12,168 bases of DNA. It comes from CAIOZW01 sp049317725 (GTDB lineage: Bacteria > Acidobacteriota > Blastocatellia > RBC074). Location: the NCBI GenBank assembly GCA_049317725.1, contig JBMOHS010000122.1, positions 1 through 12,168 on the forward strand, in the 5' to 3' direction. The position numbers were made by a program, and so were the translations under genes. The first letter of the stretch is position 1. Every line of letters starts with the position of its first letter. This document shows, piece after piece, positions 1 to 7,028 of the stretch. The notes under the pieces are model-generated. The model saw only the letters and a program-made list of their open reading frames with translations. It was not told the origin of the DNA and made no database searches.

Positions 1-122
1 TCGTCCCTCGCCCCTCGCCCCTCACCCCTCGTCCCTCGCCCCTCACCCCTCACCCCTCGCCCCTCATCCCTCGCCCCTCGCCCCTCGCCCCTTCCCCCTC
101 GTCCCTCGCCCCTCGTCCCTCG
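1..122. repeat. Heptanucleotide tandem repeat, consensus TCGCCCC
   Basis: From base 1 the sequence reads as 17 consecutive 7-bp units followed by TCG. The commonest unit is TCGCCCC; variants are TCGTCCC, TCACCCC, TCATCCC and TTCCCCC, so the array is degenerate and probably old. It touches the left edge and very likely continues outside. The unit contains no stop codon in any of the six frames. Short period-7 arrays of this kind are known as dispersed STRR-type repeats in some bacterial genomes, for example cyanobacteria. Here it is intergenic, about 450 bp upstream of cbiM. Function is unknown. Confidence 0.95.
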
Positions 123-576
123 GTAACTACTCACGGCATCAATCAACTTCAGGGGGGCCTATCTGCTTCTCGGTGATCTCTGTGGCTCGGTGGTGCAATC
201 ATCTCTTCAGTTCTGGCGTTGATTGCCTGTTGGCCCGCCGACTTCCCGACCTTCTTCCCCGTGAGTAATTACGCTTCACCATCAAGACGCAAAACTGCAA
301 CCCATCTTTCCCCACGCGGGGTGATCCAAGCCAGCGGAAGATCCACGTGTGGCGGCCAGAGGCAGAGCGGATCGACGACCTCGAGCCCGGTGGAAGGGGC
401 ATTGGCCACCACTCATCGGGTCATTCCGGACGACGATCGCCCCGATTTTACCATTCATTCAATTCCCCTCGTCGAGCGAAGTGGTCCCGGCTATTTTTAC
501 TGTTCGTTGGACTCGCGATGGGCAAGGCGGGGAGAGGGAGAGTGCCAGCGCCCTTGTCAGAATCCTCGGAGGAAGA
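123..576. other. Gene-free stretch upstream of cbiM
   Basis: I find no convincing gene here. Open frames on both strands are rich in Arg, Ser and Pro and resemble nothing I recognise. The frame upstream of the cbiM start is open from about 349, but the extension is not CbiM-like. I looked for a cobalamin riboswitch, expected ahead of a cobalt uptake operon: a GGTGATCC run near 320 loosely resembles part of the core, but the conserved CCCGCNACTG and B12-box parts are not evident. No clear sigma70 promoter stands out, although the operon promoter should lie here. A good Shine-Dalgarno (GGAGGAAG, about 568-575) closes the region. Confidence 0.6.
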
Positions 577-1248
577 ATGCACATCAGTGAAGGGTTTCTG
601 CCGATTGGGCACGCGTTGGCTTGGACAGCCATCAGTACTCCGTTCGTGGTGCACGGAGGAAGACGGATGGCCCGGCAACTGGAGCAGCAGCCGGAGGCCA
701 AGCTGCTGCTCGGTGCCGCAGGAGCGGTGACCTTTCTCTTCTCGGCGCTCAAGCTCCCCTCGGTTGGGGGGAGCAGTTCCCACCCGACGGGGACTGCCCT
801 TGGGGCGGTGTTGCTGGGTCGATCGGCAATGCCGGTGATCGTTGGCATCGTCCTCTTGTTTCAAGCCTTGTTACTGGCGCATGGCGGCTTGACGACCCTC
901 GGGGCGAATCTCTTCGCGATGGGGATCGCGGGGCCGTGGATCGCGTCAGGGGCCTTTCACCTGCAACGGAGAGTGGGGATCTCAGTCGGGCTGGCGGCGG
1001 GGGGAGCAGCGATTGCTGCCAATCTGGGGACCTACGCCGTGACGGCGACGCAGTTGGCGCTCGCCTTTCCCCAATCCACGACCGGCTTTGCGGGAAGCGT
1101 CGTCACCTTCCTGGGGATCTTTGCTTGGACACAGGTTCCGTTGGCGATGCTGGAAGGAATCGTGACGACGATCTTGATCCGGCACCTCTTGGCAAGGTTG
1201 GGAGGCAGATCGACCTTGTTTCTCGGGACTTCCGTGGCCTCGGATTGA
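577..1248 (+). CDS. cbiM: CbiM, cobalt ECF transporter substrate-binding membrane component
   Basis: This 223-residue integral membrane protein is the metal-selecting S component of a CbiMNQO energy-coupling-factor transporter. It begins MHISEGFLP, the family N-terminus. In the related NikM, the free amino group and His2 coordinate the metal together with a His in a Ser-rich loop. The equivalent here is His69 in SSSHPTGT, so the metal site looks intact. The rest is a run of hydrophobic segments (about residues 44-60, 83-97, 103-117, 133-153 and 167-195). The ATG at 577 is chosen over the longer open frame from 349 because His2 must follow the initiator Met and because GGAGGAAG lies just upstream. 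cbiN follows after 13 bp. The presence of cbiN, rather than nikN/L, favours cobalt over nickel. Confidence 0.93.
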   Translation: MHISEGFLPIGHALAWTAISTPFVVHGGRRMARQLEQQPEAKLLLGAAGAVTFLFSALKLPSVGGSSSHPTGTALGAVLLGRSAMPVIVGIVLLFQALLLAHGGLTTLGANLFAMGIAGPWIASGAFHLQRRVGISVGLAAGGAAIAANLGTYAVTATQLALAFPQSTTGFAGSVVTFLGIFAWTQVPLAMLEGIVTTILIRHLLARLGGRSTLFLGTSVASD

Positions 1249-1261
1249 GGAGGGAGGAGCG

Positions 1262-1696
1262 ATGGCCAGCCAGAGAATGGACCAGGATTCGGCGAGCAGC
1301 CGTGAGGCGATCGAGGGCCATCGAGCCGACGTGGCGGTCGATCGCCAAGATAGGTCCCGAAGGGTCGGTCTCTTCGTGCTGCTGCTGCTTCTCGCCGGAA
1401 TGCCGTCGCTGACCGAGTGGGCCGGAATGGGCGGAACCGGAACGGATGACCAAGCCATGCAGATGATCGAGCAGCTCCGGCCGGGCTACGAACGGTGGGC
1501 GGAGCCTCTCTTTGAACCCTCGGAAGGGCAGGAGAGGCTGCTCTTTCTCCTGCAGGCGTTCGGGGGAGCGAGCGTCCTGCTCTACCTGATGTGGCGGTAT
1601 TCCAAGGGGCGATCGGGGGGCACCGGCCAGCGGATTCAGGCAAGCGACGGGAAGAAGCAGGCAGAGCATCCACCAGCCAAGAAGGGTGCGGAATAA
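1262..1696 (+). CDS. cbiN: CbiN, small accessory subunit of the cobalt ECF transporter
   Basis: CbiN is a two-helix membrane protein that helps CbiM load Co2+. At 144 residues it is longer than the usual 90-110. The first 34 residues are a charged, low-complexity N-terminal extension and the last 25 or so a Lys/Gln-rich tail. The core is typical: a transmembrane helix (about 36-50), then a periplasmic segment with GTDDQAMQMIEQLRPGYERW and EPLFEPSEGQERLL, and a second helix (about 97-112). The family pattern is a GxDxxA element, then P-x-YxPW, then a PPSGE-like element, and the counterparts are present. The ATG at 1262 has a strong GGAGGGAGGA site before it. The gene ends 4 bp before the preferred ATG of cbiQ. 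Confidence 0.9.
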   Translation: MASQRMDQDSASSREAIEGHRADVAVDRQDRSRRVGLFVLLLLLAGMPSLTEWAGMGGTGTDDQAMQMIEQLRPGYERWAEPLFEPSEGQERLLFLLQAFGGASVLLYLMWRYSKGRSGGTGQRIQASDGKKQAEHPPAKKGAE

Positions 1697-1700
1697 TCAT

Positions 1701-2447
1701 ATGCACCTGCGCCATGCAGCGATCGAGCACGGATCGAGAGTCAATCAGTGGCGGTCGTATGCGCCAGCGGAGAAGGTCTCTGTCGCGCTGGGATTTCTGG
1801 TCTTGAGCCTGCTGCTCCCGGCGTGGCCGGGTGCCCTGCTGGTTTGGGTGGCCGCCGCCGTCCTTGGCCTGGTGATCGCCCAGATTCCCCCAGGAGCCTA
1901 TCTGCGGTTCCTCGCGTTACCGGCTGGGTTCACATTGCTCAGTCTGGTGGGAATTGCTGTCGAGCTGAGTTGGGAGAATGGAGTCGAGGTGACCAGAGAG
2001 TCTCTGGCACGAGCGAGCCAGGTGTTCTGGCGGGCTGGCGCCGGAATGAGCTGTCTGGCCCTGCTCTCGTTGACAACCCCGATCGAGGAGCTGGTCCTGC
2101 TGCTGCGGCGAGGCGGACTCTCCCCGCTGGGTGCGGATCTGCTGCTCTCGGTCCACCGCTTTCTTTGGCTCTTCTTCGAGAGCGTGCATGAGATGTATCG
2201 GGCATTGGGAATCCGAGGCGGTTGGCGAAGTTGGCGTTTGTCGTTGCGATCGGTGGGGATGATGACCAGTTCCTTGCTCGTCTTGGCGATCGATCGTGCC
2301 GAGCGGTGCGAGAGCGGACTGCGAACCCGGGGAGGGTCTGGAGAGATCCGGATGTTGACCTCGCACCAAGCGATCTCTCCTCGGCGACTGCTCTGGGCGT
2401 CGGCGGCTGGATTCCTGATCACTTGGATCAGCTTGATTTGGAATTGA
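1701..2447 (+). CDS. cbiQ: CbiQ, EcfT-type transmembrane coupling component
   Basis: This 248-residue polytopic membrane protein couples the ATPase to the substrate component. Hydrophobic helices cover about residues 27-60, 66-82 and 110-128, with a last one at the C-terminus (ending WISLIWN). The cytoplasmic coupling region carries the two EcfT basic motifs in altered form: RALGIRGGW and SGLRTRGGSGE, where typical members have Ala-Arg-Gly. Both keep Arg-Gly. The start is uncertain: I prefer ATG 1701 (MHLRHAAIEHGSR), but a GTG at 1686, five codons upstream and overlapping cbiN, is in frame. The stop is followed after one base by the cbiO start, so the two are translationally coupled. Confidence 0.92.
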   Translation: MHLRHAAIEHGSRVNQWRSYAPAEKVSVALGFLVLSLLLPAWPGALLVWVAAAVLGLVIAQIPPGAYLRFLALPAGFTLLSLVGIAVELSWENGVEVTRESLARASQVFWRAGAGMSCLALLSLTTPIEELVLLLRRGGLSPLGADLLLSVHRFLWLFFESVHEMYRALGIRGGWRSWRLSLRSVGMMTSSLLVLAIDRAERCESGLRTRGGSGEIRMLTSHQAISPRRLLWASAAGFLITWISLIWN

Positions 2448-2448
2448 G

Positions 2449-3360
2449 ATGGGTGAATCGGTCCTTCTGGAAGCGCGCAACCTGGGGTATGGATACGCCG
2501 GTTACCCACCAGTACTGCGAGGAGCGAGTCTTCACTTGGCAGCGGGTCGTCGTGTCGCCCTGCTGGGCCCGAACGGGGCGGGCAAGAGCACCCTGCTCCT
2601 CCTGCTGCAGGGGGTCCTGCGGCCGCAAGAGGGGACGATCCGGCTCGGGGGAGAGCCGGTCAGCTATCACCCCGCAGAGGTCTGGGCGTGGCGACAGCAG
2701 GTTGGGCTGGTCCTGCAGAATCCGGACGAGCAGATCTTTGCACCGACCGTCTGGCAGGATCTCTCGTTCGGTCCGTCCAATCTGGGCTGGAGCGAGAAGC
2801 GCATCTGTGAGCAGGTCGAGAAGGCGCTGGCCGCCATGGAATTGGAGTCAATCAAGGATCGCCCGACCCACCAGCTCAGCCACGGACAGAAAAGGCGAGT
2901 GGCGATTGCCGGGGTTTTGGCGATGGCTCCCCGCATCCTCCTGCTGGACGAGCCGACGGCGGGGCTCGACCCGCGTGGGGTGGAACAGCTGCTGCTGCTG
3001 CTCGAGGAGCTGGAGCGGAGCGGGACGACGATCGTCATGGCCACCCATGACATCGACCTCGCCTACCGCTGGGCCGATCAGGTCGCCGTTCTCGACCGGG
3101 GGGTGACCGTTCGTCAGGGAGCCGTCTCGGCAGTCCTCGCCGAGAGAACCTTCCTCAAGGAGGTCGGGTTGCGCACGCCTGACCTGCTCGAAGTGGGATT
3201 GACGTTGCGTGCGTCCGGATGGTGGCCCACGGAGATGCCTCTGCCACGAACGATCGCAGAGTTTCAGTCGGCCGCCCAGCACCTGACTCCGCTTTCTTTC
3301 CCACCATCCATGGGAAAGGGGCAAGCGGAGGGAGGGGAGGTCGAGAGAGAGTCGTGTTGA
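2449..3360 (+). CDS. cbiO: CbiO, ATP-binding subunit of the cobalt ECF transporter
   Basis: A 303-residue cytoplasmic ABC ATPase that powers CbiMNQ. All motifs are visible: Walker A GPNGAGKST (40-48), Q-loop in LQNPDEQIF (Gln91; the NPDEQIF string is typical of ECF ATPases), signature LSHGQKRRVAIAG (144-156, His for the usual second Gly), Walker B ILLLDE (164-169) with catalytic Glu169, D-loop GLDP (173-176) and the switch His201 in ATHD. There is only one ATPase gene, so it would act as a homodimer, as usual for CbiO. The C-terminal 50 residues or so (after LLEVGLTLRASG) are a variable tail. The ATG is one base after the cbiQ stop. Its 3' end overlaps the start of the next gene by a few bases. 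Confidence 0.95.
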   Translation: MGESVLLEARNLGYGYAGYPPVLRGASLHLAAGRRVALLGPNGAGKSTLLLLLQGVLRPQEGTIRLGGEPVSYHPAEVWAWRQQVGLVLQNPDEQIFAPTVWQDLSFGPSNLGWSEKRICEQVEKALAAMELESIKDRPTHQLSHGQKRRVAIAGVLAMAPRILLLDEPTAGLDPRGVEQLLLLLEELERSGTTIVMATHDIDLAYRWADQVAVLDRGVTVRQGAVSAVLAERTFLKEVGLRTPDLLEVGLTLRASGWWPTEMPLPRTIAEFQSAAQHLTPLSFPPSMGKGQAEGGEVERESC

Positions 3361-3830
3361 GCACAAAACGGAGAACCCTCGGGCAAGTCTTGGTCTGTGT
3401 CGGTTGTTGCTGTGGGCGGGTCGATCGTGGCCACCCACCAGTCCCTGTCGAGTGGCTGAAACATGCCTGGAAGACTCGACGGCTGGCCGCGTCGATCCAA
3501 CTGACGATCAGTGGCTGCCTCGGCCCCTGCGATCTGGTCAACGTGGTTTGCCTCGTCCATCCCGACGGCACCCTCTGGTTGGGCGGGCTCGACACTCAGA
3601 CCCATTACGAAGCGATTGTCGAGTGGGCGACAGAATCGGCGGCGGAGGGGAGGCTCCTTCCCCTTCCCAACTCGCTCACCCCACTGCGGTTCGAGCGGTT
3701 CTCCGCTCCTTCCCCAGGTTTCGATCAACTGACTGAGCCCCGCCCCCTCTCTCCACCTTTGGGGGAGATGGGCCTCCAAGGACAAGAACATGAAGTTCGA
3801 CTTTCAAGCCAATTCCCGAAACTCGCCTGA
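3354..3830 (+). CDS. Cys-rich thioredoxin-like [2Fe-2S]/metal-binding protein
   Basis: A protein of 158 residues if started at GTG 3354; TTG 3357 is an alternative. Both overlap the end of cbiO and follow a purine-rich GGAGGGAGGGG stretch. The N-terminal 110 residues look like a thioredoxin-fold [2Fe-2S] ferredoxin: a beta strand ending in VCVGCCCGR (Cys15, 18, 19, 20), a basic helix (EWLKHAWKTRR), then ISGCLGPC (Cys55, Cys59) and DLVNVV. A Cys cluster near the N-terminus plus a later C-x3-C is the usual cluster-binding layout of this fold, but the adjacent triple Cys is unusual and could instead bind Co2+ or Zn2+. The last 45 residues are low-complexity and the final 41 bp overlap the next gene. 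Its position between a cobalt transporter and a CobW-type GTPase suggests cobalt handling or reduction; this is inference. Confidence 0.75.
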   Translation: MLSTKRRTLGQVLVCVGCCCGRVDRGHPPVPVEWLKHAWKTRRLAASIQLTISGCLGPCDLVNVVCLVHPDGTLWLGGLDTQTHYEAIVEWATESAAEGRLLPLPNSLTPLRFERFSAPSPGFDQLTEPRPLSPPLGEMGLQGQEHEVRLSSQFPKLA

Positions 3831-4113
3831 TGCCTTCACCCAGGAAGCCCGGGAGCGGATTCGCCAGTCGGTCCATGGCCTCCTGGGGCTCGGGGAGGAG
3901 GTCACCGTCATGGTGACTGAACTGACCTGTCAGGAGGAGGGCTGCCCACCGATCGAGACCGTCATCGCCATTTTGACCACGCCGGGTCAGCCCCGGCAGA
4001 TCAAGATCCATCGCCCGATGGTCGAGGTGACCCAGGAGGAGCTGCAAGCGGCCCTCACCGGTTCGCACCACCACCCCGACACCAACGACGAGCATTCTTT
4101 GCAAGGAGAGTAG
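3790..4113 (+). CDS. Small conserved-looking protein of unknown function (metal operon)
   Basis: A soluble 107-residue protein without signal peptide or membrane segment. I cannot assign a function. Visible elements are an N-terminal amphipathic region (SPDAFTQEARERIRQSVHGLL), a central strand-like VTVMVTELTCQEEGCPPIETVIAIL, then PGQPRQIKIHRPMVEVTQEEL, and a His-rich end (SHHHPDTND). The spaced pair Cys-x4-Cys followed by Pro-Pro-Ile-Glu-Thr, together with the terminal His run, could bind a metal. It starts inside the end of the Cys-rich gene with AAGGA just upstream, and ends 3 bp before the GTPase ATG, so it is most likely translated with both. A role as partner of the downstream GTPase is inference from position only. 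Confidence 0.72.
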   Translation: MKFDFQANSRNSPDAFTQEARERIRQSVHGLLGLGEEVTVMVTELTCQEEGCPPIETVIAILTTPGQPRQIKIHRPMVEVTQEELQAALTGSHHHPDTNDEHSLQGE

Positions 4114-4116
4114 CCT

Positions 4117-5529
4117 ATGAGCACGACACCCCCTCCCTCATCCACTGTTCAACCAGATCGGGTTCCCGTAACGGTCTTGACCGGCTTTCTGGGGTCCGGC
4201 AAGACGACCCTGCTCAACCGAATCCTCACCGAGAATCACGGCAAACGGATTGCCGTCATCGAGAATGAGTTTGGGGAGATCGGTGTCGACCAAGAGCTGG
4301 TCATCAATGCGGAAGAAGAGGTCTTCGAGATGAACAACGGGTGCATCTGCTGCACCGTTCGTGGAGACCTGATCCGGATCCTGGGAAACTTGATGAAGAG
4401 GCGGGAGAAGTTCGACTACATCCTGGTCGAGACGACTGGTCTCGCCGATCCGGGCCCAGTGGCGCAGACCTTCTTCGTCGACGACGAGATGCAGGCGCGG
4501 CTGGCCCTCGATGGGGTCGTGACGGTTGTTGACGCCAAGCACATCTGGCAGCACATCGATACCAGTGACGAGGCCAAGGAGCAGGTCGCCTTTGCCGACG
4601 CCATTCTGCTCAACAAGATCGATCTGGTTCCCCCGGGGGAGGTCGACCGGCTTGAGGCGCGAATCAAGGCGATGAACTCGGCCGCCCGGATCTTCCGGAC
4701 CAAGGATGCCGTTGTTGAACTGGACCGGATCCTCCACCTCGGGGGATTCAACCTCGACCGGGCGCTGGAGATCGATCCGCGCTTCCTCGAACCCGAATAT
4801 CCCTTCGAGTGGGCGGGGGTCTTCTCGCTGGAGGCGGGAACCTACGAGTGGAAGTTGCAGCCCGGACCGGATGAGACGATGGGGATGGTGCTCTTGCCCT
4901 TGCCGTCCGAGACCAACGCGGAGGAGAGTGGGGCCGCAGAAGGGCTCGAATCGATCAAGATGGAGGCCGTCCTCACCTTCTCGGACACAGAGTTCGACCT
5001 GACAGCGGGAGAGCACCTCAAACCGGGCCAGCAACTCTGGCAGCTCCAGCTCGGCGGACGGGCCGTCCATTTCCCGCTGCGGATCACCCGGCCTGGCCTC
5101 TATGCCATCTTCACCGAACACAAACCGGCCGAATTTGGGGCCGGACTCTTTTCAGACCAGGGGGAGGTCCATCCGCTCCTCGCCCACGAATACAAGCCCG
5201 ATCACGAGCACGAGGACGAGGTCAGTTCCGTCGGGATCAACGTCCCGGGTGACCTTGACGATAAGAAGCTCAACGAGTGGCTGGGCAATCTCTTGCAGAC
5301 CAAGGGGACGGATATCTACCGAATGAAAGGGGTCCTCTCGATTCACGGCAGCCCGAACCGCTTCATCTTTCAAGGCGTTCATATGCTCTTCGATGGTCGC
5401 CCGGATCGGGCTTGGGGAGAAGAGCCGCGGCACAACTCCCTGATCTTCATCGGGCGGAATCTCGATCGACAAGCGCTGCAAGAAGGTTTCCGGCAATGTC
5501 TGGTCCGTCCTCAAGGAGCCACTCGATAA
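4117..5529 (+). CDS. CobW/COG0523-family P-loop GTPase, putative cobalt chaperone
   Basis: A 470-residue cytoplasmic G3E GTPase of the family that inserts or delivers metals (CobW, YjiA, ZigA). Motifs: Walker A GFLGSGKTT (23-31), Glu/Asn-rich switch VIENEFGEIGVD (47-58), the family metal site Cys76-Ile-Cys78-Cys79 in NNGCICC, Walker B-like ETTGLADPGP (105-114), and guanine-binding NKID (166-169). The C-terminal CobW_C domain spans about 370-465 (GVLSIHG, FQGVHMLFDG). Between them, about 228-356 is an extra beta-rich segment (from YPFEWAGVFSLEAGTYEW onward) that makes it well over 100 residues longer than YjiA. A His/Asp/Glu patch (HEYKPDHEHEDE, 357-368) follows and could bind metal. The ATG follows AAGGAG. 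Location in a cbiMNQO operon favours cobalt over zinc, but the sequence alone does not settle this. Confidence 0.94.
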   Translation: MSTTPPPSSTVQPDRVPVTVLTGFLGSGKTTLLNRILTENHGKRIAVIENEFGEIGVDQELVINAEEEVFEMNNGCICCTVRGDLIRILGNLMKRREKFDYILVETTGLADPGPVAQTFFVDDEMQARLALDGVVTVVDAKHIWQHIDTSDEAKEQVAFADAILLNKIDLVPPGEVDRLEARIKAMNSAARIFRTKDAVVELDRILHLGGFNLDRALEIDPRFLEPEYPFEWAGVFSLEAGTYEWKLQPGPDETMGMVLLPLPSETNAEESGAAEGLESIKMEAVLTFSDTEFDLTAGEHLKPGQQLWQLQLGGRAVHFPLRITRPGLYAIFTEHKPAEFGAGLFSDQGEVHPLLAHEYKPDHEHEDEVSSVGINVPGDLDDKKLNEWLGNLLQTKGTDIYRMKGVLSIHGSPNRFIFQGVHMLFDGRPDRAWGEEPRHNSLIFIGRNLDRQALQEGFRQCLVRPQGATR

Positions 5530-5537
5530 GGAGCGTC

Positions 5538-6614
5538 ATGCCAGCCGGAACAACCAATAAAAAAGCCGCCTTGGCCCCCTTGGCCATTCGGTGGAAGAGG
5601 GAGTTTGAAGGGCACATCATCCGTCTCGCCTGGGAGCCGGGCGGGAAGTTTCTGGCCGTTGGCGTCGTCGACGGGCCCGTCTACGTCTTGCCCGTCGACG
5701 GATCGGAGCCGATCCGGCTGGCCGGGCACCGCTTTGGAACGACGACCGTGGCCTGGAGCGCGGATGGCCGCTGGCTCGCCAGTGGCGGACAGGATGGGTA
5801 CATCCGGCTCTGGGATCCGAGTCAGCTCGAACCTCGTGCCGAGCTCGAAGCAGGTGGCCGTTGGGTCGAGCAGGTCGCCTGGAACCCACTCGGGGGGCGC
5901 AAGGGGACCCCGCACCTCCTCGCCACGGCCGCAGGGCGCGCCCTTCGCCTCTGGGACACGGAGGGGCGGGCCCTCCTCGGCTACGACGACCACCCGAGCA
6001 CGATCGCCGACCTCGTCTGGAAACCGGGCTCGCAGCTCCTGACGACTGCCTCCTACAGCCGACTGGCCATCTACTCGACGGTGCTGCGCCAAGCCCAACG
6101 CGACTTTGCCTGGAAGGGGTCGATTCTCCGGATCGCCTGGAGCCCCAACGGCAAGTTTGTCGCCACCGGCGATCAGGACTCGACGGTCCACTTCTGGTTC
6201 GAGAAGACTGGGCGGGACTTGCAGATGTGGGGCTATCCGACCAAGGTCCGGGAGCTGGCCTGGGACCCGACCAGCCGCTACCTTGCGACAGGAGGCGGCT
6301 TTGATGTGACCATCTGGGATTGTCTCAAGAGTCCGGAAGGGACGAAGCCGATTCTCCTCAAGGGGCACGAACAGTTTCTCAGCGCCCTTTGCTACCAGCA
6401 CCGGGGGCAGCTCCTGGCCTCTGGTTGCCAGGGAGGGCAGGTCCGCGTCTGGCAGCCATCCGAGAGCCGCAAGGCCCGCGCCGGGATCTCGATCAACGAT
6501 GGGATCACGCAGTTGGCCTGGTCTCCCGATGACCAATTCCTGGCCATGGGCACGGAGACGGGTGGGGTCGTCCTCTTCGATGCGGCCTCGCAGACCTCCC
6601 CCGGGGCCGCCTGA
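5538..6614 (+). CDS. WD40-repeat beta-propeller protein
   Basis: A 358-residue soluble protein with no signal peptide, hence probably cytoplasmic. About eight WD40-type units can be traced: roughly residues 24-52, 62-93 (ends IRLWD), 107-140 (ends LRLWD), 153-180, 192-221 (ends VHFWF), 233-261 (ends VTIWD), 275-305 (ends VRVWQ) and 319-348 (ends VVLFD). Each begins with a V/I-x-x-V/L-AW-x-P/S-D/N-G strand. Such propellers are protein-interaction platforms, so a scaffold or partner role for the upstream GTPase is plausible but unproven. The ATG at 5538 is chosen because AAGGAG (5528-5533) overlaps the stop codon of the preceding gene; the longer open frame from 5277 lies over the GTPase gene and is not propeller-like. 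It is the last gene of the metal block. Confidence 0.9.
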   Translation: MPAGTTNKKAALAPLAIRWKREFEGHIIRLAWEPGGKFLAVGVVDGPVYVLPVDGSEPIRLAGHRFGTTTVAWSADGRWLASGGQDGYIRLWDPSQLEPRAELEAGGRWVEQVAWNPLGGRKGTPHLLATAAGRALRLWDTEGRALLGYDDHPSTIADLVWKPGSQLLTTASYSRLAIYSTVLRQAQRDFAWKGSILRIAWSPNGKFVATGDQDSTVHFWFEKTGRDLQMWGYPTKVRELAWDPTSRYLATGGGFDVTIWDCLKSPEGTKPILLKGHEQFLSALCYQHRGQLLASGCQGGQVRVWQPSESRKARAGISINDGITQLAWSPDDQFLAMGTETGGVVLFDAASQTSPGAA

Positions 6615-6682
6615 GCCAGCAATTGTACGACTGATCTTGAGGAGAAAGCGCTGCTCGGATCAAGGTGGACTTGGGAAGAGAG

Positions 6683-6720
6683 GGGGGCAGGACTGGGGCT
6701 GGCACGACAGCCGCTCCCCC
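6683..6720 (+). terminator. Possible hairpin after the metal operon
   Basis: An outer GGGGG/CCCCC pairing (6683-6687 with 6716-6720) encloses an inner GGCTG/CAGCC stem (6697-6701 with 6708-6712) with a 6-base loop. It lies about 70 bp after the WD40 stop codon. No T-run follows (the next bases are ACTTAACACC), so it is not a textbook intrinsic terminator. It may be a weak transcript-end structure or chance. Confidence 0.22.
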
Positions 6721-7028
6721 ACTTAACACCAGCTCCCTATCTTTTCCCTTTCTTCGTGCCTTCATGCGAGATCATCCCGTCATTCCTCCCCTTCCCCTGA
6801 TTTCTGGATCGCCTCCGACGATTGACGTTCACACAACCACGAGGGTGGCCTCGGTCAAAGAATGTCTCGTTGATCGAGCAGATTCGGAAGGTATCGACCT
6901 TCCTCTGCAATGCCTTGCTTGATGGCCCAAGTGCCAACATCCTGCGCTCCAAAAGTCGCTCCCACCGGCTCTACGTCCTGCCAGTCAAGAGAAGAAAGAG
7001 ATCGTCGGCTTATATCGGTAAAGATCGG

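Noticed and set aside
1..122. CRISPR array at the left edge.
   Set aside because: The repeat is a continuous 7-bp period with no unique spacers.
301..360. Possible cobalamin riboswitch upstream of cbiM (GGTGATCC and AGCCAGCGG near 320-337).
   Set aside because: Only fragments of the core resemble the consensus; CCCGCNACTG and a proper B12 box are missing. A covariance search with the Rfam cobalamin model would decide.
349..576. N-terminal extension of CbiM by 76 residues from 349.
   Set aside because: The extension is not CbiM-like, and the family needs His at position 2 of the mature start. ATG 577 has a good ribosome site.
4138..5121. 327-codon open frame on the minus strand over the GTPase gene.
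   Set aside because: It is a shadow of high-GC coding sequence on the + strand, with low-complexity product and no ribosome site context.
5511..6536. 341-codon open frame on the minus strand over the WD40 gene.
   Set aside because: It is a mirror of the propeller gene; the + strand product has clear WD units while this one resembles nothing.
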